Translations under genes and position numbers: made by a program
Shown: positions 1-6,516 of the stretch, piece by piece
Layout of the letters: the number at the start of each line of letters is the position of its first letter
Position numbering within the stretch: position 1 is the first letter of the stretch
Assembly (NCBI GenBank): GCA_020048795.1
Contig: JAIFMA010000205.1
Coordinates: 1 to 7,814, forward strand
DNA: 7,814 nt
Direction: 5' to 3'
From: Rhodoferax sp.
GTDB taxonomy: Bacteria; Pseudomonadota; Gammaproteobacteria; Burkholderiales; Burkholderiaceae_C
The notes under the pieces: model-generated
Databases searched by the model: none
Told to the model about the DNA's origin: nothing
What the model saw: the letters and a program-made list of their open reading frames with translations, nothing else

Positions 1-959
1 TGGCGGTGATGGAAGGTGGCCTGCGCTGGAGCGTCAGCCCGGGCCTGAGTTTTGACCTGGGCAAGCGTGTGCAGCGCTGGGGCAAGGGTTACGCCTGGAG
101 CCCGGTGGCGATGGTTGAGCGGCCCAAGGATACCAATGACCCCACCGCCTCGCGTGAGGGTTTTGTCATGGCCAGCGGTGAATGGACTCAAACCCTGGGT
201 GGGCCGATTTCGGCGCTCAGTGTCACCGCCTTGCTAGTGCCAACCGACGGCAACATGAACGCAGACTTTGGCCAGACGCATCACCTGAACCCCGCTGCCA
301 AACTCTATGTGTTGGCCTGGGACACCGACATCGACCTGATGTGGCGCGCCAAGGGGGCCAGGCCCGAGAGTTTTGGCGTGGATTTTTCGCACAACCTGAA
401 CACGGCGCTGGAAATCCATGGCGAATGGGCCCGCACGCTGGGGGCCAGCCGCACCACGCTGAGCGCCGCCGGTGTCACCAGCAGCCAGCAGGTGGATGTG
501 GATTCGTTTTTGCTGGGTCTGCGCTACCTCACACAAGCTGAGGTGACCTGGATTGCCGAGGTTTACCGCAACGGCGCGGGCTACACGTGGCAGGAAATGG
601 ACGCTTATTACCAGTTTCTCGACACTGCCCTGGCTGGCAATGCCCCCGCCACGCTGTTCAACAATGCGCGCAGTGTGGCCCAGTCTGGTTATGCTCGGCC
701 TAACCCGGCACGCGACTACTTGTACCTGAAAGCCAGCGTGAGTGAGCCTTTCAACTGGGTCTATGGCACCGCATCGGTGACCGCCATGGTCAATCTGAAC
801 GACCACAGCTACCAAGTCACGCCTGAAATCAGTTACACCGGCTTTGCCAACTGGGAACTGCGCGCCCGCTTCAGTGTGCTGGGTGGGCAGTCGCAGACCG
901 AATTCAAAGAAAAATCCTCCAGCGCCCGTCTGGAGGTCTATGCGCGCTATTATTTTTAG
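1..959 (+). CDS. Outer-membrane beta-barrel protein, C-terminal part (5' end outside window)
   Basis: The reading frame is open from the first bases (codon phase begins at base 3) and ends at TAG 957-959. The GTG/ATG at 6-11 are probably internal codons, because no ribosome binding site can be seen and the protein already reads like barrel sequence. About 319 residues are visible. They show alternating polar/hydrophobic strands separated by Gly/Asn/Asp-rich turns, many Tyr and Trp, no cysteine, and a C-terminus ending in Tyr-Tyr-Phe. A terminal aromatic is the usual signal recognised by the BAM assembly machinery, so an outer-membrane location is a good inference. A distinctive segment, RWGKGYAWSPVAMVERPKD, lies about 24 residues into the visible part and may be a family signature. 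I cannot name the family or the cargo; porin-like channels and barrels linked to export or cytochrome systems are candidates. The next gene on this strand starts 256 bases downstream, so an operon is uncertain. Confidence 0.75.
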   Translation, partial: AVMEGGLRWSVSPGLSFDLGKRVQRWGKGYAWSPVAMVERPKDTNDPTASREGFVMASGEWTQTLGGPISALSVTALLVPTDGNMNADFGQTHHLNPAAKLYVLAWDTDIDLMWRAKGARPESFGVDFSHNLNTALEIHGEWARTLGASRTTLSAAGVTSSQQVDVDSFLLGLRYLTQAEVTWIAEVYRNGAGYTWQEMDAYYQFLDTALAGNAPATLFNNARSVAQSGYARPNPARDYLYLKASVSEPFNWVYGTASVTAMVNLNDHSYQVTPEISYTGFANWELRARFSVLGGQSQTEFKEKSSSARLEVYARYYF

Positions 960-1022
960 ACTGATCAGGGCGGTGGTGCCAGAGACGGGATGCTCTTCCA
1001 AGGCCAGCGGCGTGTCAAGTCA

Positions 1023-1041
1023 GGCAGAGGTCTTATCTGCC
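1023..1041. repeat. Short perfect inverted repeat (hairpin)
   Basis: GGCAGA (1023-1028) is the perfect reverse complement of TCTGCC (1036-1041), with a 7-base loop. It lies 64 bases after the barrel gene's stop. There is no run of T after the stem, so it is not a classical intrinsic terminator; it could be an mRNA 3'-end stabiliser, a weak terminator or an operator. A 6-base stem can arise by chance in DNA of this composition. Confidence 0.35.
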
Positions 1042-1063
1042 AGGTCAATGGCCTTATCTACCA
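1032..1063 (+). repeat. Two direct copies of CTTATCTRCCA, 21 bases apart
   Basis: CTTATCTGCCA (1032-1042) recurs as CTTATCTACCA (1053-1063), with one mismatch in 11 bases. The start-to-start distance is 21 bases, about two turns of the DNA helix. Same-face spacing of this kind is typical of paired binding sites for a regulator, but no regulator is implied by the sequence. The first copy overlaps the right arm of the hairpin at 1023-1041. Chance is not excluded. Confidence 0.35.
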
Positions 1064-1215
1064 AGCTTGCCAAAAATGGGTGCCATCGGGCAGCGCCACC
1101 CGCCCAGCGAGGTGTGTGATGCCATCATAGAAATCTGTCGCTTGCGAGCCTGGCGCGCCGGGTGGCCTGGCTGGACGTGCGTGCCGACCCTGGCTTGCTG
1201 TAGCATCGCACCCCT

Positions 1216-1722
1216 ATGCCCCAGACCCAACTGCCCCCAGCGCCCGACACCCAACCCATTCAGGAGGCCCGTCTGTGGCAGGGCGATGGCTGGACCGCCC
1301 GGGTGGTCAAAAACGAAGACGACGATGGCTGGGCGGTGGAGATGCGCCGCGACGGCCAGGCCGAGCCGGCGCTGATCGCCCCCTGGACCATGGGGCGCGA
1401 CAAGAAAAACCCCAAGCCGCTGGACGCGCCAGCGTTTTACACCTGGGTCAAAACCGCCTCCGAGGTGGTGCGCCGCCATGAGCAGCAGTTGCACGCCCAG
1501 TTGCACAAAGCCCTGCGGGTCGGTGGTGGCGGCGAGGCGCTGCACATCAGCCTGGACATTACCCCGGACGACGATGCGCCCTACGCCGTGTTGACCGCCA
1601 CCGATGCGCAAGGCGAGCAGCGTGCGCAGGTGCGCGTGGCGGCCAGCTTCAAACTCAGCGAATCCAGCGCCCACGACTGGATCGCCCAAGACTTTCGCCG
1701 CCCCGGCCAGGCGCAAGACTGA
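1216..1722 (+). CDS. Conserved-looking hypothetical protein, 168 residues, soluble
   Basis: I do not recognise a family. The ATG at 1216 is the first possible start, because an in-frame TAG lies at 1201-1203; no good Shine-Dalgarno sequence precedes it. The protein has no signal peptide, membrane segment or cysteine, so it is probably cytoplasmic. The N-terminal 15 residues are Pro/Gln-rich and likely disordered. Residues about 17-45 read as beta strands around a Gly-Trp motif and an acidic Asn-Glu-Asp-Asp-Asp turn. Residues about 72-101 form a long amphipathic helix rich in Gln, His and Arg. A Gly-Gly-Gly-Gly linker (103-106) follows, then three probable strands (108-146) and a short final helix. 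The balanced acid/base composition and the plausible secondary-structure pattern favour this frame over the larger antisense frame covering 1054-1809. It converges on the helicase gene. The function is unknown. Confidence 0.75.
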   Translation: MPQTQLPPAPDTQPIQEARLWQGDGWTARVVKNEDDDGWAVEMRRDGQAEPALIAPWTMGRDKKNPKPLDAPAFYTWVKTASEVVRRHEQQLHAQLHKALRVGGGGEALHISLDITPDDDAPYAVLTATDAQGEQRAQVRVAASFKLSESSAHDWIAQDFRRPGQAQD

Positions 1723-1800
1723 ATTTGGCTCTGCTGTCTTTTGTGGGACCGGCTGAAGCCAATACAGTGGATCGGGCTCAGCGGCGCTTGGGCATCTGCG

Positions 1801-1866
1801 AAAATTCAAGCCAAATCAGCCTGTAGCGCGCGTTGGATAAGCGTGAGCAGCTTCTGATTTTATAGT
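1801..1866. repeat. Dispersed intergenic hairpin repeat, Comamonadaceae-like
   Basis: Outer arms AAATCAG (1813-1819) and CTGATTT (1854-1860) are perfect reverse complements. Inside them CTG (1821-1823) pairs with CAG (1848-1850), and GCGC (1826-1829) pairs with GCGT (1841-1844, one G-T wobble), around an 11-base loop at 1830-1840. The whole resembles a very common intergenic element I remember from Rhodoferax, Polaromonas and Acidovorax genomes. That element has the form 'TTCAAGCCAAATCAG', then a GCGC-type inverted repeat, then an AGCAGCT segment and an AT-rich tail. Its position between convergent genes suits a bidirectional terminator or mRNA 3'-end structure. The copy here looks degenerate. 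The family match rests on memory and the hairpin is seen directly. Confidence 0.55.
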
Positions 1867-1987
1867 GACTTAGCGGGTGGACTGGTCAATCCGGCAGGGG
1901 CTTGGTGTCTGTTGCCCAATGACGGGGCCGGGGCCGTGAATCCATGACTTGGTCGATCGACTGCTCTACTATCAGGAGCTTTCAGCG

Positions 1988-2015
1988 AAATCAGCGTCAT
2001 GGTTTCTGGCGATTT
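1988..2015 (-). terminator. Possible weak terminator hairpin after the SNF2 gene
   Basis: Eleven bases past the helicase's stop codon, AAATC (1988-1992) pairs with GATTT (2011-2015). Two further G-C pairs (1994-1995 with 2009-2010) form if one A is bulged. The loop is long and no good U-tract follows on the - strand, so termination here is only a possibility. The larger hairpin at 1813-1860 lies further along the same transcript and may do the job instead. Confidence 0.25.
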
Positions 2016-2025
2016 TCATAAAATG

Positions 2026-5000
2026 CTATATTTCAAGACCTGACCCCATGTCCCGCCACTCTTCCTGCAACAGCGCCAGCATGTCGTCAGCCGACATTCT
2101 GGCGGCCAGGTCGCTGCCTTCGAGCAGGCTGTCGGCCAGCGCGCGCTTGGTCTTGTGCAAATCGACAATCTTCTCCTCAATGGTCTGACGGGCCACCAGC
2201 CGATAGATGGTCACCGGGCGGGTCTGGCCGATGCGGTGGGCACGGTCGCTGGCCTGGTCTTCCACCGCCGGGTTCCACCACGGGTCCATGTGGATCACAT
2301 AGTCGGCGGCGGTCAGGTTCAGCCCGGTGCCACCAGCTTTCAGGCTGATCAGGAACACATCACCGTCGCCGGCCTGAAACGCATCGACGCGCACTTTGCG
2401 CTCCTGCATCGGGGTCGAGCCGTCGAGGTATTGGTAGCGCACGCCCCGCGCATCCAGCTCGGCGCGGATCAGGCTCAGGTGATCGACAAACTGGCTGAAA
2501 ACCAGCGCCTTGTGGCGGTTGGCCAGCAGTTCGTCAAGCAGTTCGCCAAAAGCCGCCAGCTTGCTGCTGGACAGGCCCAGCGCCGGGGCCACCAATTGCG
2601 GGTTGCAGCAGGCGCGGCGCAGCTTCATGATCTCGGCCAGAATCTGGATGTGGCGCTGACCGGCTTGTACCTCGGAGCCGGCCAGGCGGTCCAGGGCCTC
2701 GCGCCGCAGCGCTTCGTATAGCGCGGCTTCTTCGGTTGACAGCTCGACCTGGCGCAAAATTTCAGTCCGCGAGGGCAGCTCGGACAGCACCTGTGACTTG
2801 GTGCGCCGCAGCATGAACGGGCCAATCAGCCGGCGCAGCCGGTTGCGCACAGCGGTATCCTGTAGCCGCTCAATCGGCCCGGCGTAGCGTTCATTGAATT
2901 GCTCCAGCGAACCCAGCAGGCCGGGGTTGATGAAGCGAAACAGGTTCCACAGTTCGCCCAAATGGTTTTCCAGCGGCGTGCCCGAGCAAACCATGCGGAA
3001 ATTGCCTTGCAGCGCCATGGCCGCTTGTGAGCGCTTGGTCTGGTGGTTTTTGATGGCCTGCGCCTCGTCGAGCACGATGGTGTGCCAGCGCACTGCGCCA
3101 AAGCGCTCGGCTTCTTGTTGCAGCAGGCCGTAGCTGACCACCACCAGGTCAAACGGTTTGAGCTCGGACAGCGTGAGCTGGCGGTCACCGGCACCAAACA
3201 AAACGACGTTCAGGGTCGGCGCAAAGCGGTCAATTTCACCCAGCCAGTTCATGCAGACCGAGGTCGGTGCCACCACCAGCGCCGGGCCATCTGCAGCCCG
3301 CGCCAGCAGCAGCGCCAGCGCCTGCAGGGTTTTGCCCAGGCCCATATCGTCGGCCAGACAGGCACCCACGCCCCAGTGCGCCAGACGGCACAGCCAGTTG
3401 TAGCCGCTTAACTGGTAGTCGCGCAGCTCAGCTTGCAAGGTGGCCGGCAGCACCGGCATCAGGGTGTCAAGCTCGCTCAAGCGTGCCAGGTGCTCCTTCC
3501 AGTGTTTGTCGGTTTTGAGTTTGCCTGCCGTATCGGCCAGGTCTTGCAGCGCACCAGCGGCCAGCGGGTGGATGCGCACACCTTTGCCCTGGTGCTGGGA
3601 AAACGACCGCAGTTCATCCAGGCGGCGGCGAAATTCGTCGGTCAGGGCCAAAAACTGGTTGTCGCCCAGGTGGATGAAGCGGCCTCGCCCGGCCGCCGTC
3701 AGTGCCAGCAGCTTTTGCAGGTCAATCACCCGCTCGTCGTCCACCTGCAGTTCACCGGTGGCAGAAAACCAGTCGACATCGCGCTTGATCGACAGTGAAA
3801 AGCGGCCGCCGCCGAGCTCGCGGCTGACCTTGAATTTTTCGCCCTCAGGCCAGGCGATCAGCACCCGGTCGCCCTGCGCCTGCAGTTGCAGCAGCAGTTC
3901 CAGGCAGGTCTCGGGCTCTTCAATCAGGCGTTCGCCATGGGCTTCAATGGCATCGCGCAGCGCCGGGCAGTTGGCGATCAGCGCACTGGCGGCATGGGTT
4001 TCATGGGCAATGTCGCGCCGCGCCTGCAGCGGCTGGCCGGCGATTTCGGCGATCACGCTCTCAGCACCGGCACCGGGCGCGTAGTAGGGGCCGGCGCTGG
4101 CGAACGGGCGCACCAGCAGGGTGATCCGCAGCCCGTCGCCATGCGGCATCAGGTGCACATGCAGGCGTGGGTCGGCCTCAACCTGCGCCATGTTCGACGG
4201 CAGCACTTCCAGGTCCGACTGAATGGTGATCAACGATGAGATCGCGCGGATGGCATCCAGCACCTGCTCTTTGGCGCGTGCCGGCACCTTGAGCGAGTCA
4301 CCCAGAATGCTGCCGATGCGCCGGTGCTCTTCGGTGACCTCGATGACCCGCAGCCGGGTCGGCGTTTCCTTGGTGACCAGCACGTTGTCTTCGGTGTTGC
4401 CAATCGGTGGCTGCAGTCGCAGCGTCAGCGTGTCGCCAGCGGTTTTTTTGATTTCGAGTTCGGGTTCGCCACGCAAAATCTCGACCCTGACCCCTGCGGG
4501 GTCGCCCAGAAACACCAGCGGGTGCCCAATCAGGTGTGGCAACGCAGCCATGCCGTTGAGCGAGTAGTCGGTGCTGCCGTAGTAGCCGTAGCTGGCCTTG
4601 CTGATGCTGCTGCAAACCCGACGGTCCTGCGCTGTCAGGTAGTCCATCGTCTCAGCCTCTTCGCTCAGGCGCTTCAGGGCGACCGCACGGCCACCGGTCC
4701 AGGCGGCCTTGCCTTTGCGCTTTTGCTCGCGTGGGGCCAGCGAGGCGTAACCAGGCTGAAGGTCCAGCTCCCAAATCAGGCGGGACTGTGCTGGCCCACT
4801 GGCTGAATCTTTGCCCGACGGGCTCAATTTGGCCAGTGCCGCCAGTTGGCGCTCCCAGGGCTCCTGGCGGGCAAACCAGTCGGCCATGCTGACCATGCCT
4901 TGTTGCGTGCGCAGGGTGGCGGCACGGGTCAGGTGGTCGGCCATGTCGGGTGCGCGCAGCTTGTCACTGGTGCGCTCAAGCAATTCGGCCGCCTGGACGG

Positions 5001-5481
5001 CGATGAAATCAAACCCTGCGGCCTCGCTTTTGAGCAACAGCTCCAGCAGCAGCAGGGTTTTCATCTTGGTCTGCGGCGCGCTCAGCCAAAAATCGACCAG
5101 TTGTGCAAACAACTGCGATAGCGGGGCCTGCGGCGAAATCAGTTGGCTGGTTTCGCTGGCTTTCAGTTGGCCGGTCTGGACAAAGTTCAAGTAGGTCAGG
5201 CGCGCGAAGGCCGAAGCCTGGGCACCCGGGATGCGCATGGCCGCCTCCAGATAGACCTGCGCCCTTTTTTTCAGCTTGTCGTCATCGCTGCGCAACAAGG
5301 CCAGCACATGTAAATAACCGCACAAGCCGGTAAAAATGGCATGGCGCGAGCCACTGTTTTGTCGATAGGTTTTGAGCGTGGTTTCAAACCCGTTGATGGC
5401 CTCGCCCAGGTCGCCCTTGAGCAAGGTGATGGCGCTGCGCAACACCTGCCCGGTGATGTCTTTGCGCGGCTCGATCAGCAC
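2026..5481 (-). CDS. SNF2-family DEAD/DEAH-box helicase, main part (frame-separated from its N-terminus)
   Basis: This 1151-residue frame runs from GTG at 5481 to TAG at 2026-2028 and carries a complete SNF2 motor at its C-terminus. Lobe 1 begins near residue 686 (LRDYQLSGYNWL), followed by Walker A with MGLGKT (Lys717), DEAQ (805-808) and SGTPLENH (about 831). Lobe 2 begins near residue 990 (ALVFSQF) and ends with GGTGLNL and RAHRIGQ (about 1079-1085). All key ATPase residues are present. Such proteins are ATP-driven duplex DNA translocases that remodel protein-DNA or transcription complexes, not strand-separating helicases. Residues about 10-200 look all-helical and repeat-like; residues about 230-650 are uncharacterised mixed alpha/beta, and I see no SWIM-type zinc motif. 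The GTG is probably not a true start: the upstream frame 5384-6079 supplies the missing N-terminus, and one extra base near 5482 separates the two. Used alone, this frame would give a protein lacking the winged-helix-like region. Confidence 0.9.
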   Translation of the reverse strand: MLIEPRKDITGQVLRSAITLLKGDLGEAINGFETTLKTYRQNSGSRHAIFTGLCGYLHVLALLRSDDDKLKKRAQVYLEAAMRIPGAQASAFARLTYLNFVQTGQLKASETSQLISPQAPLSQLFAQLVDFWLSAPQTKMKTLLLLELLLKSEAAGFDFIAVQAAELLERTSDKLRAPDMADHLTRAATLRTQQGMVSMADWFARQEPWERQLAALAKLSPSGKDSASGPAQSRLIWELDLQPGYASLAPREQKRKGKAAWTGGRAVALKRLSEEAETMDYLTAQDRRVCSSISKASYGYYGSTDYSLNGMAALPHLIGHPLVFLGDPAGVRVEILRGEPELEIKKTAGDTLTLRLQPPIGNTEDNVLVTKETPTRLRVIEVTEEHRRIGSILGDSLKVPARAKEQVLDAIRAISSLITIQSDLEVLPSNMAQVEADPRLHVHLMPHGDGLRITLLVRPFASAGPYYAPGAGAESVIAEIAGQPLQARRDIAHETHAASALIANCPALRDAIEAHGERLIEEPETCLELLLQLQAQGDRVLIAWPEGEKFKVSRELGGGRFSLSIKRDVDWFSATGELQVDDERVIDLQKLLALTAAGRGRFIHLGDNQFLALTDEFRRRLDELRSFSQHQGKGVRIHPLAAGALQDLADTAGKLKTDKHWKEHLARLSELDTLMPVLPATLQAELRDYQLSGYNWLCRLAHWGVGACLADDMGLGKTLQALALLLARAADGPALVVAPTSVCMNWLGEIDRFAPTLNVVLFGAGDRQLTLSELKPFDLVVVSYGLLQQEAERFGAVRWHTIVLDEAQAIKNHQTKRSQAAMALQGNFRMVCSGTPLENHLGELWNLFRFINPGLLGSLEQFNERYAGPIERLQDTAVRNRLRRLIGPFMLRRTKSQVLSELPSRTEILRQVELSTEEAALYEALRREALDRLAGSEVQAGQRHIQILAEIMKLRRACCNPQLVAPALGLSSSKLAAFGELLDELLANRHKALVFSQFVDHLSLIRAELDARGVRYQYLDGSTPMQERKVRVDAFQAGDGDVFLISLKAGGTGLNLTAADYVIHMDPWWNPAVEDQASDRAHRIGQTRPVTIYRLVARQTIEEKIVDLHKTKRALADSLLEGSDLAARMSADDMLALLQEEWRDMGSGLEI

Positions 5482-5535
5482 ACTTGCCGTGGTGTCCGAT
5501 GGGCAGCGCCAGCAAAGCTTGCGCGCAATGGTTCA
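5384..5535 (-). other. Frame-change interval in the SNF2 gene
   Basis: The main helicase frame is closed upstream by TGA at 5533-5535, and the N-terminal frame runs out at 5384, so the shift must lie between them. Protein character favours a point near 5482. There the - strand reads GGC AAG T GTG CTG ATC, and removing the single T restores one frame. The + strand here is CAGCACACTTGCC, a short CA dinucleotide run where a small slip is plausible. I see no known programmed-frameshift heptamer, stop codon at the shift site, or internal Shine-Dalgarno-like stimulator. Confidence 0.7.
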
Positions 5536-6079
5536 GCGGCTCGACCGGGGCCAGATGCGCCAGGCAGTCGGGTAGCAGTTCCACCAGCACTTCTTCCTGA
5601 ACCAGCGGGTGTAGCAGCGCAAACAGGGCCGCGTCAAAAGGCCGCCCGCAAATCACCAGGTAGGGATGCAGATGGTAAAAATCAGGGTGGTCAGCACACA
5701 GCACAAGGCGTTTGCGCACCCGGTCAGGCTCCCAGCCCAGCAGCATGGCGATGCGCAGCATGCGCATGGCGTTGCGGAAAGTGCCGCCCAGGCGGCGCAA
5801 GATGCCGCTGGCAGCAGCGTCTTGCAAGGCGGTGGCCTGCAAGGACGGCAGACAGCTCAGGTCACCGCTGGGCGTCTGCACCACCCAGCCCTGTCGTTTC
5901 AGGTCCGACAAGACCGCCTCCAGTGTGGTGGGGGTATAGCTGCTGCCCCCCGGCGACTTGATGCCGGCATCGCGCAGGTAGTTGACCAGGCGACCCTTGC
6001 CGGGCATTTCACGGGCCAGGGCCAGGATGGCGATCAGGGCTTTCTCGGCGGTGTTCAGGCTGGCGTAACGATCTGTCAT
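5384..6079 (-). CDS. N-terminal part of the same SNF2 helicase gene, frameshifted
   Basis: The frame opens at ATG 6079 with only a weak A-rich leader and no clear Shine-Dalgarno sequence. The first 199 residues (to about 5483) look like a genuine protein. Residues about 7-75 read as a winged-helix-type domain (helices, then 'TLEAVLSDLKRQGWVV', then a strand), and the rest is helical and Leu/Ala-rich. After the frame-change point the remaining 32 residues become Arg/Gln/His-rich with no domain character, as expected for out-of-frame translation. Dropping base 5482 gives a clean Gly-Lys-Val-Leu-Ile-Glu junction into the main helicase frame and a single 1350-residue protein, a size common for bacterial SNF2 proteins with long N-terminal extensions. 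It is unlikely to be an independent gene. Whether the DNA is really broken or misread cannot be decided from one sequence. Confidence 0.75.
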   Translation of the reverse strand: MTDRYASLNTAEKALIAILALAREMPGKGRLVNYLRDAGIKSPGGSSYTPTTLEAVLSDLKRQGWVVQTPSGDLSCLPSLQATALQDAAASGILRRLGGTFRNAMRMLRIAMLLGWEPDRVRKRLVLCADHPDFYHLHPYLVICGRPFDAALFALLHPLVQEEVLVELLPDCLAHLAPVEPLNHCAQALLALPIGHHGKCADRAAQRHHRAGVAQRHHLAQGRPGRGHQRV

Positions 6080-6516
6080 TGGATTTGCTTTATCAGATGG
6101 GGTGGGTGCAGTGTGCTACAGTTTTTCGCTCTTTTCAGGGTCGGCCTGGCGTGCTGTTAGTAAGGCTTTGCCGCCACTGCCGATGTCGCCCTGGTTTGGA
6201 GCCGACAAGCTCATTGCATTGCTGAATCATCCGTGTCCTTGTTGGGACAAGTCCGTGCACTGCCTGCGGCTTTGCGCCAGACCACAAATGATTTGGCAAT
6301 GGAATCAGATGGCTTGGTGAAGGGTTGAAACGGAAACCTATTGTTACGCATAAGCGCAAGACTGCAAATCTGCCGCGTTGCGATGACTGGTGTTGACGAC
6401 CAGCCGCAGGCCCCGGCATCTGCCTTTTGACGGGCCAATGGCCTGTAGCCTGGGTGCCAACTGGGCAGAGCACAAGCGGGCGTGGCCAAACCGACCACAC
6501 GCCGGCGCTGTTGCCG
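6080..6516. other. 437-base region without a convincing gene
   Basis: This gap lies between the kinase stop and the helicase start, both on the - strand, and should include the helicase promoter. I could not pick out a convincing -35/-10 pair. The longest open frames on the - strand (6135-6581, and 6211-6498, which follows the kinase stop in the same frame) have the Arg/Ser/Pro/Gln-rich composition of non-coding sequence and match nothing I know. Small inverted repeats are visible: CTTGT/ACAAG with a TGGG loop (6238-6251) and CTGGT/ACCAG (6387-6391 and 6399-6403). Parts of the region (about 6200-6370) are visibly less GC-rich than the genes on either side. A decayed gene, an untranslated leader or a small RNA are all possible. 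Confidence 0.45.
6479..6503 (-). terminator. Possible GC-rich hairpin after the histidine kinase
   Basis: GGCGTG (6479-6484) and CACGCC (6498-6503) are perfect reverse complements around a 13-base loop, with alternative pairings that shorten the loop. The hairpin starts 13 bases beyond the kinase stop on the - strand, a usual place for a terminator. No T-run follows, so intrinsic termination would be weak. Confidence 0.35.

Larger units (their letters stand above)
960..1215. other. Intergenic region with a small hairpin and a direct repeat; no gene seen
   Basis: This gap separates two genes on the + strand. I find no credible coding sequence in it: the open frames here overlap the neighbouring genes out of frame and have no recognisable protein character. 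It contains a short hairpin (1023-1041) and two copies of an 11-base direct repeat (1032-1063). No convincing -35/-10 promoter pair is visible. An in-frame TAG at 1201-1203 closes the frame of the next gene just ahead of its ATG. Confidence 0.5.
1723..2025. other. Convergent intergenic region, non-coding
   Basis: This stretch lies between the 3' ends of two converging genes, so transcription probably stops here from both sides. I see no gene. It contains the dispersed hairpin repeat at 1801-1866, a tandem GGGGCC pair (1924-1935), a perfect 10-base palindrome GTCGATCGAC (1952-1961), a small hairpin with arms GCTC/GAGC (1963-1966 and 1976-1979), and an AT-richer inverted repeat next to the helicase stop codon (1988-2015). 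Confidence 0.55.

Noticed and set aside
234..1001. 255-residue open frame on the - strand
   Set aside because: It is antisense to the outer-membrane barrel gene, whose + strand product has clear barrel features and a terminal Phe; the antisense product has none.
1054..1809. 251-residue open frame on the - strand
   Set aside because: It is antisense to the 168-residue + strand gene. Its product is rich in Gly, His, Val and Arg without domain character, typical of a shadow frame in GC-rich DNA.
3440..4084. 214-residue open frame on the + strand inside the helicase gene
   Set aside because: The Ser/Arg-rich product lies opposite strongly supported helicase sequence and is a shadow frame.
5384..5535. 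Programmed ribosomal frameshifting as the main explanation for the split helicase
   Set aside because: No known slippery sequence, stop codon at the shift site or stimulatory element is visible; mutation or sequencing error is simpler.
5341..5961. 206-residue open frame on the + strand across the helicase frame-change region
   Set aside because: The product is Ala/Arg/Pro-rich with no domains, opposite the better supported helicase N-terminus.
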